Counted from the stretch's first letter, positions 20,848 to 30,711 are shown. The stretch is DNA of 64,000 nucleotides from Arthrobacter sp. B2a2-09 (GCF_027587375.1 NZ_JAMXIC010000004.1:248644-312643), one strand, 5' to 3'. A program made the numbers and translations. The notes: a model not told the origin generated them from the sequence alone.

Positions 20848-21522
20848 CTACTTGGGGGAGAGCCGCGCGGGGACGCCGTAGCGATGTTCCGGGCGGCCGG
20901 TGCTGCCGTAACGCAGTTGGATCTCGACGGCGCCATCATCGGCCAGCGAGGAGAGGTACCGTTGCGCCGTGGCGCGTGAGACGCCCACCCGTTCCGCCAC
21001 TTCCGAGGCCGAGTATTGTTCCCCCGGCGCCAAGGAGTCCAGCACCGAAGCTTCGGTCGCCGAGCGCGGCTTGCCCGACGGCGCCACGTCACCTGCGACG
21101 AGCGCCCGCTTGGCCCGTTCGATCGTGTCCTGGTCCACGGCATGCTGCCGGCCGAGGATCCGCCGGTATCTGGCATATGAACGCAGTTGCTGCGACAGGG
21201 ATTCAGCTGTGAACGGTTTCAGCAGATACGCCAAGGCCCCGCGGCGCAGGGCCGTCCTGATGGACACCGCGTCGGAAGCCGCGGTCAGCATCATGGCATC
21301 CATATCGAGTTGCCCCAGTAGGTCCAAGCCTGAACCGTCCGGCAGGTAGACATCCAGCAACACGAGGTCCGGCCGAAGGCTATGTACGGACTGGAGCGCC
21401 TGCGCCGTGGATCCCACCGGGGCCAAAGCAAGGAAACCGGCCACGGAGTCCACGTAGGCGGCATGGAGCTTGGCGACGTGGAAATCGTCATCCACAATCA
21501 ACACCCTGAAGTCTTCGCTCAC
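20848..21522 (-). CDS. CitB/DcuR-family response regulator
   Basis: 224 aa. Receiver domain with acidic pocket Asp11/Asp12, phosphoacceptor Asp57 (VLLDVYLPDGSG) and conserved Lys in YLLKPF, then a linker and a C-terminal winged HTH (SASEVAERVGVSRATAQRYLSSL). It answers citrate or C4-dicarboxylate signals in this family. Overlaps the kinase gene by 4 bp (ATGA). The divergent neighbour is a citrate-metal transporter, the likely target. Confidence 0.93.
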   Translation of the reverse strand: MSEDFRVLIVDDDFHVAKLHAAYVDSVAGFLALAPVGSTAQALQSVHSLRPDLVLLDVYLPDGSGLDLLGQLDMDAMMLTAASDAVSIRTALRRGALAYLLKPFTAESLSQQLRSYARYRRILGRQHAVDQDTIERAKRALVAGDVAPSGKPRSATEASVLDSLAPGEQYSASEVAERVGVSRATAQRYLSSLADDGAVEIQLRYGSTGRPEHRYGVPARLSPK

Positions 21523-23321
21523 TGGTGTCCTTCCTTGCGTTCGGCTGCGGCGGAGCGTTCGGCTGCTAGGGAGGGTTCGGCTGCCGGGGCATCGTCCGGC
21601 GCGCCGGTAACCTTCGGCATTGTGGCCATGAAGACGGCGCCAGGACCGCCGGGTGAGCCCGGTTCCAGGACGCGCACGTCGCCACCGCGACGGCGGGCGA
21701 GTTGCCGGACCAACGCGAGGCCGAGTCCCTGCCCACCTGCGCTGCCGATACGGCCTTCGGCGGGCTCCGCCGTCGTGAATCCCTCCACGAAAACCCTCTC
21801 GGGCTCGACACCGCCGAGGCCGTCGCCGGAGTCCGCGACGACGATGTGCAGCGTGCCGCCGTCGGGCCCTGGTTCGTCGAGCAGCTCAAGCTCCACCCAG
21901 CGTTGCGTCGAAGAGCCGGCGACGGCGGCGTTGACGGCGTTGTCGATCAGGTTGCCAAGCACCGTGGTGACGTCCTGCGGCTCGGTGACGTGCTCCCGCA
22001 CCAGGGTCTCTGGACCGATCCGCAATGCCACCCCACGCTCGTCCGCTTCCACGCTTTTTGCGCCGACGAACGCCTGCAGATAAGGATCCTGGAGGAGCTC
22101 GGCTTGTTGGACAGGAAACTTCAGGGGCCCGGTCGCGGAGATCTTGGCGAGGTAGTCCTTGGCCTGGCCGTGTTGGCCGATGCTCATGAAGCCGGCGATC
22201 GTATGGAGCTGGTTCGCGAATTCGTGGCGCTGGGCCCGGAGCGCGGCGGACATGGTGCCGACGGCGTCGAGCTGGCGTGTCAGCTGCTGCAGCTCGGTGC
22301 GATCCCTGAGCATGACCACCCAGCCGAGATCCTCTTTGCGGTGCAGCGCCTTGCGGGCATTGGCAACCAAGACCCGGCCCCCCGCAACGATTTCCACGGC
22401 TTCGGCATCGTGTGCCGAGGGTTGAGTGAGGGCCTTCAGCTGCGCCGGTACGGCAGCTCTTTCCCAGTCGGTACCGGTCAGGACATGTCCATCGGTGGCG
22501 CCGGCCGTGGCCGGGGAGCCGGGAGCTCCCGAGGCTTCCGGCATACCAAGCAGCCGCGTTGCCGCGGCATTGAAGACGGTGATGCGGCCATCGGCGGAAA
22601 TGCCGATCACGCCGTCGTCCACGCCTTGCAGCACGGCAACCTGGTCATGTACCAGGGTGCTGATCTCTTCGGGTTCGAGGCCCAGGGTCAGGCGTTGCAA
22701 ACGGCGCCGGAGGAGGAAGGACGCCAGGACGCCGGCAACCAGGGAGCCCGCCGCGGTCAGGGCTATCGGGACGATGTCCTCGGCAAGGCTTTGGCCCAGG
22801 GTCTCCATGGAGTAGCCGACGCTGATCTCGCCCACCACCGTAGCTGTGGAACCCGGCGCGTAAACCGGCACCTTGGCACCCGCCGACGGCCCCAAGGTTC
22901 CGGTATTCCTGGTGGTGACTTCCTTCCCGGACAGGGCATCCGAGGGATCGGTGCTGACCCGTTCGCCGAGTCGGGCTTGGTCCGGGTGCGCCAACCGCAG
23001 GCCGGTCTCGTCCGTGACCACCACGAACAAAGCGCCAGTGCGGCTCCTGGCAGCCTCGGCAGCGGCTTGGATGGGTCCAGCCGCGAGAACCGTAGCTGGT
23101 GGGGTTCCGGGCCCTTTGCTGATGGTTTCGACCTGGGAACGGATCACCGGATCCGAAGCCACGGTGCGCGCCAAGGTAAGCGCCTGGTTTTCTGCCTCTG
23201 TGCCGATCCGCCCGTAGACGAGCCACGCGTGGACGGTGCCGCTGAGCAGCACCACCAGGAGGACGACGCCGAGCTGGAGGAGCAGGGTCTGCGTCGAGAA
23301 CCGCAGGGCAAGCTTCGGCAT
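21519..23321 (-). CDS. CitA/DcuS-family sensor histidine kinase
   Basis: 600 aa. TM1 (~13-35), an extracytoplasmic PAS-like sensor (~36-183), TM2 (~184-204), a cytoplasmic PAS domain (~220-345), the H-box QRHEFANQLHTIAGF (His366) and an ATPase domain with NLIDNAVNAAV, DSGDGLGG and GQGLGLALVRQLA. The C-terminal ~30 residues are Ala/Glu-rich. It likely senses citrate outside the cell and phosphorylates the regulator encoded immediately downstream. AAGGAGG lies five nt before the ATG. Confidence 0.93.
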   Translation of the reverse strand: MPKLALRFSTQTLLLQLGVVLLVVLLSGTVHAWLVYGRIGTEAENQALTLARTVASDPVIRSQVETISKGPGTPPATVLAAGPIQAAAEAARSRTGALFVVVTDETGLRLAHPDQARLGERVSTDPSDALSGKEVTTRNTGTLGPSAGAKVPVYAPGSTATVVGEISVGYSMETLGQSLAEDIVPIALTAAGSLVAGVLASFLLRRRLQRLTLGLEPEEISTLVHDQVAVLQGVDDGVIGISADGRITVFNAAATRLLGMPEASGAPGSPATAGATDGHVLTGTDWERAAVPAQLKALTQPSAHDAEAVEIVAGGRVLVANARKALHRKEDLGWVVMLRDRTELQQLTRQLDAVGTMSAALRAQRHEFANQLHTIAGFMSIGQHGQAKDYLAKISATGPLKFPVQQAELLQDPYLQAFVGAKSVEADERGVALRIGPETLVREHVTEPQDVTTVLGNLIDNAVNAAVAGSSTQRWVELELLDEPGPDGGTLHIVVADSGDGLGGVEPERVFVEGFTTAEPAEGRIGSAGGQGLGLALVRQLARRRGGDVRVLEPGSPGGPGAVFMATMPKVTGAPDDAPAAEPSLAAERSAAAERKEGHQ

Positions 23322-23404
23322 GCTGCCTCCTTCCGGCTGGGAGTGGCCGGCTGGAGCGGGGCAGCAGCGGCGCTGTACTTCAAGGTCTACCTCTCCATTG
23401 AAGC

Positions 23405-23522
23405 ATTGAGCACAATGAGCAAAATGCTCTCAATCAGCAGTATGCCAATCAAATCCCGCAAACGCCCCGCTGTGAGCGCCGCCACTATACGTTCTGTATC
23501 GCGCATCACATCGACGTGATGC
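23405..23522. promoter_or_regulatory. citAB-citM intergenic operator candidates
   Basis: Nested inverted repeats: ATTGAG (23405-23410) with CTCAAT (23429-23434), enclosing GAGCA-AAA-TGCTC (23417-23429). A second palindrome, GCATCAC-ATCGAC-GTGATGC, lies at 23503-23522, just before the transporter start. CitB-type regulators bind A+T-rich sites in such divergent regions; the second palindrome could be a CRP-like or other site. No assignment can be made without binding data. Confidence 0.5.
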
Positions 23523-23547
23523 CGTTCACTTTAGTAAGGAGCCGGCT

Positions 23548-25053
23548 GTGCTGGTATTGCTTGGATTCGCAATGATTGCGGTGTTCATGGTCCTGATCAT
23601 GACAAAGAAGTTGACGCCCGTTCTGGCGCTGATCATCGTTCCTACCATCTTCGGCTTGTTTGCCGGTGCCGGTCTTGGCATCGGAAGCATGGTGATGGAC
23701 TCGATGAAGTCCATGACGTCCACGGCCGCCCTCCTGATGTTCGCGATCGTGTATTTCGGACTCATGATCGACGTCGGCCTGTTCGACCCGCTGGTGAAGT
23801 TCATCCTCCGCAAGCTGGGCAATGACCCCGCCAAGGTGGTCCTAGGCACCGCCGTCCTCGCCGCCGCAGTATCGCTCGACGGCGACGGCTCCACCACCTT
23901 CATCCTCACCACCGCGGCGATGCTGCCCGTCTACCTCCGTTTGAAGATGAGCCCCGTGGTCCTGACCTGTGTGGCCGGTCTGGCCAACGGCACCATGAAC
24001 ATCCTGCCGTGGGGTGGTCCCACCGCCCGCGCGGCCACCGCCCTCAAGGTCGACATCAACGACGTGTTTGTACCGATGGTCCCGTCCCTCATCGCAGGAC
24101 TCGTCGTCGTCTTCGTGTTCTCCTGGCTTTTGGGCCTGCAGGAACGCAACCGCCTCCGCGCCACGGCCCCCGAGATCTGGGGCGACGTCGCCGACGCCGG
24201 TGACGTGTTCGACGGCGGCACGCACCGCGGCGGCACGGCCGCCGGAACTTCGGGCGCCGGTTCCTCGGGCCGCGGTTCCGGCTCGGGCCGCACCCCCGCT
24301 AGGCCTGGCACGGCCGCTAAGCCTGACGCCGGCGGTAGCTCCGGCGTCGTGGTCCTGGAAAGCACCGAAACCCTCGTGGACCTCGCCGATACCGGTTTGA
24401 CCGACACCGCACTCGATCCCAACCGCAAGACCCTGCGCCCGAAGCTCTTCTGGTTCAACCTCGGCTTAACGGTCGCTGTCATGGTCATGCTCGTGGCCAA
24501 CCTGGTGCCGTTGCCGTACGTCTTCATGGTGGGCTCCGCGATTGCCCTGCTGGTGAATTTCCCCAAGGTCAAGGAACAAGGCGCGCAGCTGGTGGCCCAC
24601 GCGCCGTCGATTGTTGCCGTGGTCAGTATGGTCATGGCGGCGGCTGTCCTCACGGGTGTCCTCAACGGCACCGGCATGGTCAAGGAAATGTCCGCGTGGC
24701 TGGTCCACATCATCCCCGCCGAGATGGGTCCGTTCATGGCCGTCATCACCGGCCTGCTCAGCATCCCCATGACGTTCTTCATGAGCAACGACGCCTTCTA
24801 CTTCGGCGTGCTGCCGGTCCTGAGCGAAACCGCCGCGCACTACGGCATCAGCGGCGCAGAAATGGCCCGTGCCTCCATCACAGGCCAGCCTTTCCACCTC
24901 CAGAGCCCCCTGGTCCCCGCGATCCTGCTCCTCGTCTCCCTTGCCAAGGTGGAACTGGGAGATCACCACAAAAAGGTCCTGTGGCGCACGGCGGTAATCT
25001 CAGTCGTCATGCTCGCAGTAGGCATGCTGACGGGAGCAATCGGCATCGGGTAG
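23548..25053 (+). CDS. CitMHS-family citrate:divalent metal ion transporter
   Basis: 501 aa. Starts MLVLLGFAMIAVFMVLIMTKKLTPV; the family segments VSLDGDGSTTFILT and GGPTARAATAL are present. A central cytoplasmic loop (~215-310) is extended by Gly/Thr/Ser/Arg-rich sequence. It imports citrate complexed with Mg2+, Ca2+ or similar ions together with protons. GTG start preceded by AAGGAG with 6-nt spacing. Divergent from the CitAB two-component system that probably controls it. Confidence 0.93.
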   Translation: MLVLLGFAMIAVFMVLIMTKKLTPVLALIIVPTIFGLFAGAGLGIGSMVMDSMKSMTSTAALLMFAIVYFGLMIDVGLFDPLVKFILRKLGNDPAKVVLGTAVLAAAVSLDGDGSTTFILTTAAMLPVYLRLKMSPVVLTCVAGLANGTMNILPWGGPTARAATALKVDINDVFVPMVPSLIAGLVVVFVFSWLLGLQERNRLRATAPEIWGDVADAGDVFDGGTHRGGTAAGTSGAGSSGRGSGSGRTPARPGTAAKPDAGGSSGVVVLESTETLVDLADTGLTDTALDPNRKTLRPKLFWFNLGLTVAVMVMLVANLVPLPYVFMVGSAIALLVNFPKVKEQGAQLVAHAPSIVAVVSMVMAAAVLTGVLNGTGMVKEMSAWLVHIIPAEMGPFMAVITGLLSIPMTFFMSNDAFYFGVLPVLSETAAHYGISGAEMARASITGQPFHLQSPLVPAILLLVSLAKVELGDHHKKVLWRTAVISVVMLAVGMLTGAIGIG

Positions 25054-25076
25054 TCCCACCAAGCACCCGCACCAAG

Positions 25077-25139
25077 CAACGCGGGGTCACTTACGGCCCA
25101 TTCCGGACCTCCGGATGGGCCGTAAGTGACCCCGCGTTG
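25077..25139. repeat. Palindrome family B, copy 1 (after the citrate transporter gene)
   Basis: Perfect 25-bp arms (25077-25101 and 25115-25139; arm begins CAACGCGGGGTCACTTACGG), with a loop that itself pairs through CCGGA/TCCGG. Sits between the transporter stop and the gatC promoter; likely terminator. A second copy is at 58317-58379. Confidence 0.93.
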
Positions 25140-25200
25140 TTCGTCGTCCAACCAACGTAGACTAGTCCGGAAAACCATTTGAACTTTGCAGGGGAGATCC

Positions 25201-25497
25201 ATGGCTGCGATCAACCGTGACGACGTCGCGCATCTTGCGCGTCTGGCTCACATTGAAATGAGTGCCGAAGAGCTGGACAGGATGGCCGGCGAGCTTGCCG
25301 TCATCGTGGATTCGGTGAAGTCCGTCAGCGAAGCCGCCGGGGACGATGTCCCGGCTACGTCCCACCCGATTCCGTTGAGCAACGTGTTCCGTGAAGACGT
25401 CGTGGGCCATACGTTCACCGCCGAGCAGGCGTTGTCCGGCGCTCCGGATTCCTTCGAGGGCCGCTTCAAGGTTCCGGCAATCCTGGATGAGGACTAA
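25201..25497 (+). CDS. gatC: Asp-tRNA(Asn)/Glu-tRNA(Gln) amidotransferase subunit C
   Basis: 98 aa. [22 protein letters not shown] is the GatC N-terminal signature. GatC wraps GatA and GatB and stabilises the complex that converts mischarged Glu-tRNA(Gln) (and Asp-tRNA(Asn)) to the correct form. GGGGAGA is well placed before the ATG at 25201. First gene of gatCAB, with gatA starting 4 bp after its stop. Confidence 0.95.
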   Translation: MAAINRDDVAHLARLAHIEMSAEELDRMAGELAVIVDSVKSVSEAAGDDVPATSHPIPLSNVFREDVVGHTFTAEQALSGAPDSFEGRFKVPAILDED

Positions 25498-25501
25498 GCG
25501 A

Positions 25502-27058
25502 ATGACTGAATTGAACAACTCCGAACTCATCCGCCTGTCCGCAGCGCAGCTGGCCGCGAAACTGGCCGCGCGCGAGGTCACGTCCGTCGAGGTCACCCAG
25601 GCGTACCTGGACCGCATCGCCGACGTAGACGGGCAGGTCAACGCTTTCCTGCACGTCAACGCTGAAGAGGCGCTCGCCGTCGCCGCCGAAGTGGACGCGA
25701 TTCGCGCCGCCGGCGGTGCCGAGGCTGAAGCGCTGCACGAGCTTGCCGGCGTACCCATCGCCGTCAAGGACCTCATTGTCACCATTGGCCAGCCCACCAC
25801 TGCCGGTTCCAAGATCCTCGAGGGCTGGCACAGCCCCTATGACGCCACCGTCATCAAGAAGCTGCGCGCTGCGAAGATGCCCATCCTGGGCAAGACCAAC
25901 CTGGACGAATTCGCCATGGGTTCCTCCACGGAACACTCGGCGTACGGCCCCACCCGCAACCCATGGGACCTGGATCGCATTCCCGGCGGCTCCGGCGGTG
26001 GCTCCGCGGCCGCCGTCGCAGCTTTCGAAGCTCCGCTGGCCCTCGGCACGGACACCGGCGGATCCATCCGCCAGCCCGGCGCCGTCACCGGCACGGTCGG
26101 CATGAAGCCCACCTACGGTGCTGTTTCCCGCTACGGTGCCATTGCCATGGCCTCTTCGCTGGACCAGATCGGCCCGGTTTCGCGGACGGTGCTGGACTCG
26201 GCCTTGCTGCAGGAAGTCATCGGCGGCCATGACCCGTTCGACTCCACCTCGCTGACGGATCCCTTCGACACCCTCGTTGCCGCAGCAAAGACGGGCAACG
26301 TCACGGGCATGAAGATCGGCATCATCAAGGAACTCCACGGCGAGGGCTACCAGGCCGGCGTCGAGAACCGTTTCAACGAGTCCCTTGAGCTGCTCAAGGA
26401 GGCCGGCGCGGAAATCGTCGAGGTTTCCTGCCCCAACTTCAAGTACGCGCTGGGCGCCTACTACCTGATCATGCCGTCCGAGGTTTCCAGCAACCTGGCC
26501 AAGTTCGACGGCGTGCGCTACGGCTTGCGTGTCCTGCCCGAGGACGGCCCCATGACGATCGAACGCGTCATGGCCGCTACCCGCGCCGCCGGTTTCGGCG
26601 ATGAGGTCAAGCGCCGCATCATCCTGGGCACTTACGCCCTGAGCGCCGGCTACTACGACGCGTACTACGGTTCGGCCCAGAAGGTCCGCACGCTCATCCA
26701 GCGTGACTTCGACGCCGCGTTCGCGCAGGCCGATGTCCTGATTTCGCCGACGGCTCCCACCACGGCCTTCAAACTGGGGGAGAAGCTGGACGATCCGCTG
26801 GCCATGTACCTCAACGACGTCGCCACCATCCCGGCGAACATGGCCGGCATCCCCGGCTTGTCCCTGCCCGGCGGCCTGGCTGACGAAGACGGCCTGCCCG
26901 TAGGCATCCAGCTGCTGGCGCCTGCCCGCGAGGACGCCCGCCTGTACCGCGTGGGCGCTGTCCTTGAATCCTTGCTCGAAGAGAAGTGGGGTGGCCCGCT
27001 GCTCGCGAAGGCACCCGCTCTCGGTTCCAGCTCCACCATCGCCGGAGGTTCCAACTGA
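25502..27058 (+). CDS. gatA: Asp/Glu-tRNA amidotransferase subunit A
   Basis: 518 aa. Amidase-signature enzyme with catalytic triad Lys89 (IAVKDL), Ser164 (IPGGSGGGS) and Ser188 ([10 protein letters not shown]), matching the spacing in characterised GatA. It hydrolyses glutamine and delivers ammonia to GatB through a tunnel. The stop shares a base with the gatB ATG (TGATG), so the two are coupled. Confidence 0.96.
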   Translation: MTELNNSELIRLSAAQLAAKLAAREVTSVEVTQAYLDRIADVDGQVNAFLHVNAEEALAVAAEVDAIRAAGGAEAEALHELAGVPIAVKDLIVTIGQPTTAGSKILEGWHSPYDATVIKKLRAAKMPILGKTNLDEFAMGSSTEHSAYGPTRNPWDLDRIPGGSGGGSAAAVAAFEAPLALGTDTGGSIRQPGAVTGTVGMKPTYGAVSRYGAIAMASSLDQIGPVSRTVLDSALLQEVIGGHDPFDSTSLTDPFDTLVAAAKTGNVTGMKIGIIKELHGEGYQAGVENRFNESLELLKEAGAEIVEVSCPNFKYALGAYYLIMPSEVSSNLAKFDGVRYGLRVLPEDGPMTIERVMAATRAAGFGDEVKRRIILGTYALSAGYYDAYYGSAQKVRTLIQRDFDAAFAQADVLISPTAPTTAFKLGEKLDDPLAMYLNDVATIPANMAGIPGLSLPGGLADEDGLPVGIQLLAPAREDARLYRVGAVLESLLEEKWGGPLLAKAPALGSSSTIAGGSN

Positions 27059-28566
27059 TGTCTACCGACGCCACCCTCAGCTTCGAAGAGGCCATGGAGA
27101 AGTACGATCCCGTCCTCGGCTTCGAGGTCCACGTGGAGCTCAACACCAAGACCAAGATGTTCTCTTCCGCCCCGAACGTCTTCGGCGACGAGCCGAACAC
27201 CAACGTCAACGAGGTGGACCTTGGCATGCCGGGCGTCCTCCCCGTGGTGAACAGGACGGCGGTGGAGTCCTCTATCAAGATCGGCCTTGCCCTGAACTGC
27301 AAGATCGCCGAGTACTGCCGCTTTGCCCGGAAGAACTACTTCTACCCGGACACCCCGAAGAACTTCCAGACGTCCCAGTACGACGAGCCCATCGCGTACG
27401 ACGGCTACCTGGACATCGAGCTCTCGGACGGTACGGTGTTCCGCGTCGAGATCGAGCGCGCACACATGGAAGAAGACGCCGGCAAGCTCACGCACATGGG
27501 TGGCGCCACGGGCCGCATCCAGGGTGCCGACTACTCGCTGGTGGACTACAACCGTTCCGGTGTTCCACTCGTGGAAATCGTCACCAAGCCGATCGAAGGC
27601 GCGGGCAGCCGGGCACCTGAGCTCGCCAAGGCCTACGTTGCCGCAGTGCGCGAAATCGTCAAGAACCTCGGCGTTTCCGACGCAAAGATGGAACGCGGCA
27701 ACGTCCGTTGCGATGCCAACGTCTCCCTGCGTCCGCACGGTCGCGAACGTTTCGGCATCCGTTCCGAGACGAAGAACGTAAACTCGCTGCGCGCCGTCGA
27801 GCACGCCGTCCGTTACGAAATCCAGCGCCACGCCGCCGTCCTGGACTCCGGTGAGCCGGTCATCCAGGAAACGCGCCACTGGCACGAGGACACGCGCACG
27901 ACGACGTCGGGCCGGGCAAAGTCCGATGCCGACGACTATCGCTACTTCCCGGAGCCGGACCTCGTTCCGGTCCTTGCGTCCCGTGAATGGGTTGAGGAAC
28001 TCCGCGCCACGCTGCCCGAGCCGCCCGCGGCCCGCCGCAAGCGGCTCCAGGCCGACTGGGGTTATTCCGACCTGGAGTTCCGCGACGTCGTCAACGCCGG
28101 CGTCATGGACTCCATCGAGGAGACCATCGCCGCCGGTGCCAACGCCTCGGTTGCCCGCAAGTGGTGGATGGGCGAGATCGTCGGACGCGCCAAGACGGCC
28201 GACGTCGATCCCTCCGAACTCGGGGTCACGCCGGAAACCATCGTGGAGCTCAACAAGCTCGTCGAGGGCGGCAAGATCAACAACAAGATGGCTTCCCAGG
28301 TGCTCGACGGCGTCCTCGCCGGCGAGGGCACCCCGGCCGAGATCGTCGAGAAGCGCGGCCTCGCCGTCGTGTCCGACGACGGCCCCCTGCTGGAAGCGAT
28401 CGACGCCGCACTGGCGGCCCAGCCCGACGTCGCGGAGAAGATCCGCAGCGGTAAGCTTCAGGCCATCGGTGCGATCGTTGGCGGAGTCATGAAGGCCACC
28501 CGTGGACAGGCCGACGCCGGCCGTGTCAAGGAACTGATCCTGGAGCGGCTCGGCGTCGAAGGCTGA
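27058..28566 (+). CDS. gatB: Asp/Glu-tRNA amidotransferase subunit B
   Basis: 502 aa. [26 protein letters not shown] and [14 protein letters not shown] are the conserved kinase-like catalytic segments; the C-terminal YqeY-like tail domain (ending [12 protein letters not shown]) binds tRNA. It activates the misacylated tRNA with ATP and amidates it. GGAGG precedes the ATG. The gene ends 14 bp before a family A palindrome that probably terminates the operon. Confidence 0.96.
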   Translation: MSTDATLSFEEAMEKYDPVLGFEVHVELNTKTKMFSSAPNVFGDEPNTNVNEVDLGMPGVLPVVNRTAVESSIKIGLALNCKIAEYCRFARKNYFYPDTPKNFQTSQYDEPIAYDGYLDIELSDGTVFRVEIERAHMEEDAGKLTHMGGATGRIQGADYSLVDYNRSGVPLVEIVTKPIEGAGSRAPELAKAYVAAVREIVKNLGVSDAKMERGNVRCDANVSLRPHGRERFGIRSETKNVNSLRAVEHAVRYEIQRHAAVLDSGEPVIQETRHWHEDTRTTTSGRAKSDADDYRYFPEPDLVPVLASREWVEELRATLPEPPAARRKRLQADWGYSDLEFRDVVNAGVMDSIEETIAAGANASVARKWWMGEIVGRAKTADVDPSELGVTPETIVELNKLVEGGKINNKMASQVLDGVLAGEGTPAEIVEKRGLAVVSDDGPLLEAIDAALAAQPDVAEKIRSGKLQAIGAIVGGVMKATRGQADAGRVKELILERLGVEG

Positions 28567-28580
28567 CCCCCACCGCCTCA

Positions 28581-28646
28581 CCCAACTAGGTCGCAGTTAA
28601 TGTCGTTATGAGCCGTCAAAACGACAACAACTGCGGGCTAGTTGGG
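28581..28646. repeat. Palindrome family A, copy 4 (after gatB)
   Basis: 31-nt arms (28581-28611 and 28616-28646) with several mismatches, the most decayed copy; outer ends CCCAACTAG and CTAGTTGGG. Located 14 bp after the gatB stop. Confidence 0.88.
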
Positions 28647-28752
28647 TTTGGATCCACAGCCCTCACACAGCTTCGAGGCACATCATGGACTCATCAGTTC
28701 TTTGCTGCCCGCCCCTTACCGGCTCGGGGAGGAGCGGAGAAGGGATTCGGCC

Positions 28753-29430
28753 ATGTCCACCATGACTCCGGGGCTTCGCAAGGCCCTCATCGTCGTCGGT
28801 ATCGCCGTCGTCTTGAGCGGCGGTGGTGTGGCCGCAGTCTGGGCTGCCGGCGAGATCATTCCGTCTTACGTGGTGAGCGCGACGCCGACGAGTACGGCTT
28901 CGCCTGCCACTCCGTCGCCCGGGGCTACTTCGCCTGCCACTCCGTCGCCCGGGGCTACTTCGCCTGCCACTCCGTCGCCCGGGGCTACTTCGCCTGCCAC
29001 CCCGTCGCCCGGCAAGGCCCGGCCGTTCCCCGTACTTCCTCGCGGCTTCGCAGGTCCGGGTATCCACGGCGAGTTCACGGTCAAGAACAAGGACGGCTCG
29101 TTCACGACCCTCGTGTCACAGCGTGGCACCGTGCAGTCCGTCAGCGATTCGAGCATTTCCGTGAAGAGCGATGACGGATTCACGCAGAGTTACGCGATCA
29201 CATCGTCTACCACCATCGTGAAGCTCCCCGCCGCGGGAACGGGCATGCAAGGCCGGAGGCCATCGCTCCAAACCATCAAGGCCACCGATCTGAAGGCGGG
29301 CGACACCGTCGCGGTCTCCGGCACGAAGAGTGGTACCACGGTCACGGCGACCCGCATTATCGGAGGTACCTTGCCCGCAGCGCCCAGTAACGGCGGACGG
29401 CGCCGGGGCTACGGGAGCGTCTCTTCCTGA
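28753..29430 (+). CDS. Secreted/anchored DUF5666 protein with decapeptide repeats
   Basis: 225 aa. A short cytoplasmic start, then a membrane helix or uncleaved signal (KALIVVGIAVVLSGGGVAAV). About 3.5 copies of the decapeptide PGATSPATPS follow, encoded by exact 30-bp repeats (about 28890-29010). The C-terminal half is a DUF5666 beta-rich domain with RGTVQSVSDSSISVKSDDGF and AGDTVAVSGTKSGTTVTATRI. Function unknown. GAAGGG precedes the ATG at 28753. The near-identical DNA repeats suggest recent slippage. Confidence 0.82.
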   Translation: MSTMTPGLRKALIVVGIAVVLSGGGVAAVWAAGEIIPSYVVSATPTSTASPATPSPGATSPATPSPGATSPATPSPGATSPATPSPGKARPFPVLPRGFAGPGIHGEFTVKNKDGSFTTLVSQRGTVQSVSDSSISVKSDDGFTQSYAITSSTTIVKLPAAGTGMQGRRPSLQTIKATDLKAGDTVAVSGTKSGTTVTATRIIGGTLPAAPSNGGRRRGYGSVSS

Positions 29431-29476
29431 CCCTGGTTGAGCTGACCCTGGTCACGATGGCACCCGTTCGTCTGGC

Positions 29477-29517
29477 TATGATGCTACTACCGCCGAACCG
29501 CGCCAGTGGTCCGGCGG
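29477..29517 (+). promoter_or_regulatory. lacI-type gene promoter and 5' hairpin
   Basis: A TATGAT -10 box (29477-29482) is followed by the inverted repeat CCGCCGAACC (29490-29499) / GGTCCGGCGG (29508-29517), one mismatch, then AAGGAG and the ATG at 29538. The hairpin lies in the untranslated leader and could be an operator or RNA structure. Confidence 0.4.
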
Positions 29518-29537
29518 CTTAGCCAAGAAGGAGACGA

Positions 29538-30542
29538 ATGCGCCCCACGATCAAGTCCGTGGCGGCGGCAGCCGGGGTTTCGACGGCGACTGTGTCCTAT
29601 GTGCTTTCAGGCAGGAGCGGCAAAGACGGCGGCAGGAGCGGGTCCGGAGTGGCCGCCGCTACCGTGCTGCGGGTTCAAGAGGCCGCACTGGCCCTTGGAT
29701 ATCGCCCCAACCAATCTGCAAGGGCGATCCGCACTGGACGAACGAACTTGCTCATGTTGTCGCTGACCATGATCTCGGATCCGTGGGCACTGGATGTCAG
29801 CCGCGCCGTCGGTACGGCTGCTGCCCAACGTGGCATTACGCCCATGATTCTGGCCGATACCGACTGGCGGGTTGCCCTGAAACGGCAAAATGCGGACGTG
29901 ACATTCATCGATGGCGCCGAAGAGCCCGGGGATGTCGAACTGCTGGCGGAAGCGGCGAGATTTCAGCGCTTGGTGGTTTTCAGCGACACCATGGAACCTG
30001 AGGGATTCGACGTCGTGCGACCCTTGGCCGGTTCGTCTTGCGAGCAGGCCGTGGATCACCTCACCGGGCGGCACCGCCGGGTGGGTTGCCTGATCTCCTC
30101 AACAAATTCGATGAGCACCCTGGACATCCGTTTGGGGGCATACACCCGTGGCCTGGCCAAGGCTGGTTTGGATTACCGGGCCGATTACGTCGAGACGTAT
30201 GACCGCGACGGACTCAGCGCGTTCGACGCCGCGCTGCGGCTCCTGCAGCGGACGGACCGTCCCACCGCGATCTATGCGACCACCGACTTTGCGGCGATCG
30301 CCGCCATCCATGCGGCCCAGCGTTTGCAACTTCGCATTCCTGAAGACGTTGAAGTGCTCGGTATCGGCAACACCACTGAAGGCGAGCGCATGACGCCGTC
30401 GTTGACCACGGTTGGTCCTGAGGGATTTTTCGATGGCCTGGCTGCATTCTTGCTCGATCGGGCAGAGAATCCCGAGGGGCCTGCCGGCATTCTGGAATTC
30501 CCCTGGAAGCTCATCGTGAGGGACTCAGCGCCCTCGGTGTAA
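29538..30542 (+). CDS. LacI-family transcriptional regulator
   Basis: 334 aa. N-terminal HTH and hinge (TIKSVAAAAGVSTATVSYVLSG ... RVQEAALALGYRPNQSARAI) with an inserted Gly/Ser-rich stretch (~residues 26-38) in the HTH region that is longer than usual. Then a periplasmic-binding-protein-like ligand domain (IYATTDFAAIAAIHAAQRL, VEVLGIGNTTEGERMTPSLTT). It likely represses the ABC sugar-uptake operon that begins 264 bp downstream. AAGGAG precedes the ATG. The last codons lie in an 18-bp sequence duplicated just after the stop. Confidence 0.92.
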   Translation: MRPTIKSVAAAAGVSTATVSYVLSGRSGKDGGRSGSGVAAATVLRVQEAALALGYRPNQSARAIRTGRTNLLMLSLTMISDPWALDVSRAVGTAAAQRGITPMILADTDWRVALKRQNADVTFIDGAEEPGDVELLAEAARFQRLVVFSDTMEPEGFDVVRPLAGSSCEQAVDHLTGRHRRVGCLISSTNSMSTLDIRLGAYTRGLAKAGLDYRADYVETYDRDGLSAFDAALRLLQRTDRPTAIYATTDFAAIAAIHAAQRLQLRIPEDVEVLGIGNTTEGERMTPSLTTVGPEGFFDGLAAFLLDRAENPEGPAGILEFPWKLIVRDSAPSV

Positions 30543-30562
30543 AAACTCAGCGCCCTCGGCGT
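30523..30562 (+). repeat. 18-bp direct repeat at the 3' end of the lacI-type gene
   Basis: ACTCAGCGCCCTCGGTGT (30523-30540) and ACTCAGCGCCCTCGGCGT (30545-30562), 22-bp period. The first copy encodes the regulator's C-terminus up to its stop codon. Confidence 0.85.
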
Positions 30563-30683
30563 GACCCCGGGGGTGTCCCCGCGGTATGTCGAGGTACATG
30601 CCAATGATCAGGCGACCCACCCTTTCATGCACGTTGATGACGTTTTGTGCCCGTAAAAGTTAAGGAAAGATCATTTAGCGTCT

Positions 30684-30711
30684 TGCCTTTAAACGATTAA
30701 CATGATGTGAT
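30684..30711 (+). promoter_or_regulatory. ABC operon promoter region with LacI-type operator
   Basis: TTAAACGATTAA (30689-30700) is an imperfect palindrome around a central CG, as in LacI-family operators. A possible -35 TTGCCT (30684-30689) and -10 TGTGAT are 17 nt apart. The site would let the adjacent LacI-type protein block transcription. The 264-bp gap holds nothing else recognisable. Confidence 0.45.

Noticed and set aside
26665..28581. A 638-codon minus-strand frame opposite gatA/gatB
   Set aside because: Shadow of two conserved genes; no domain or ribosome site.
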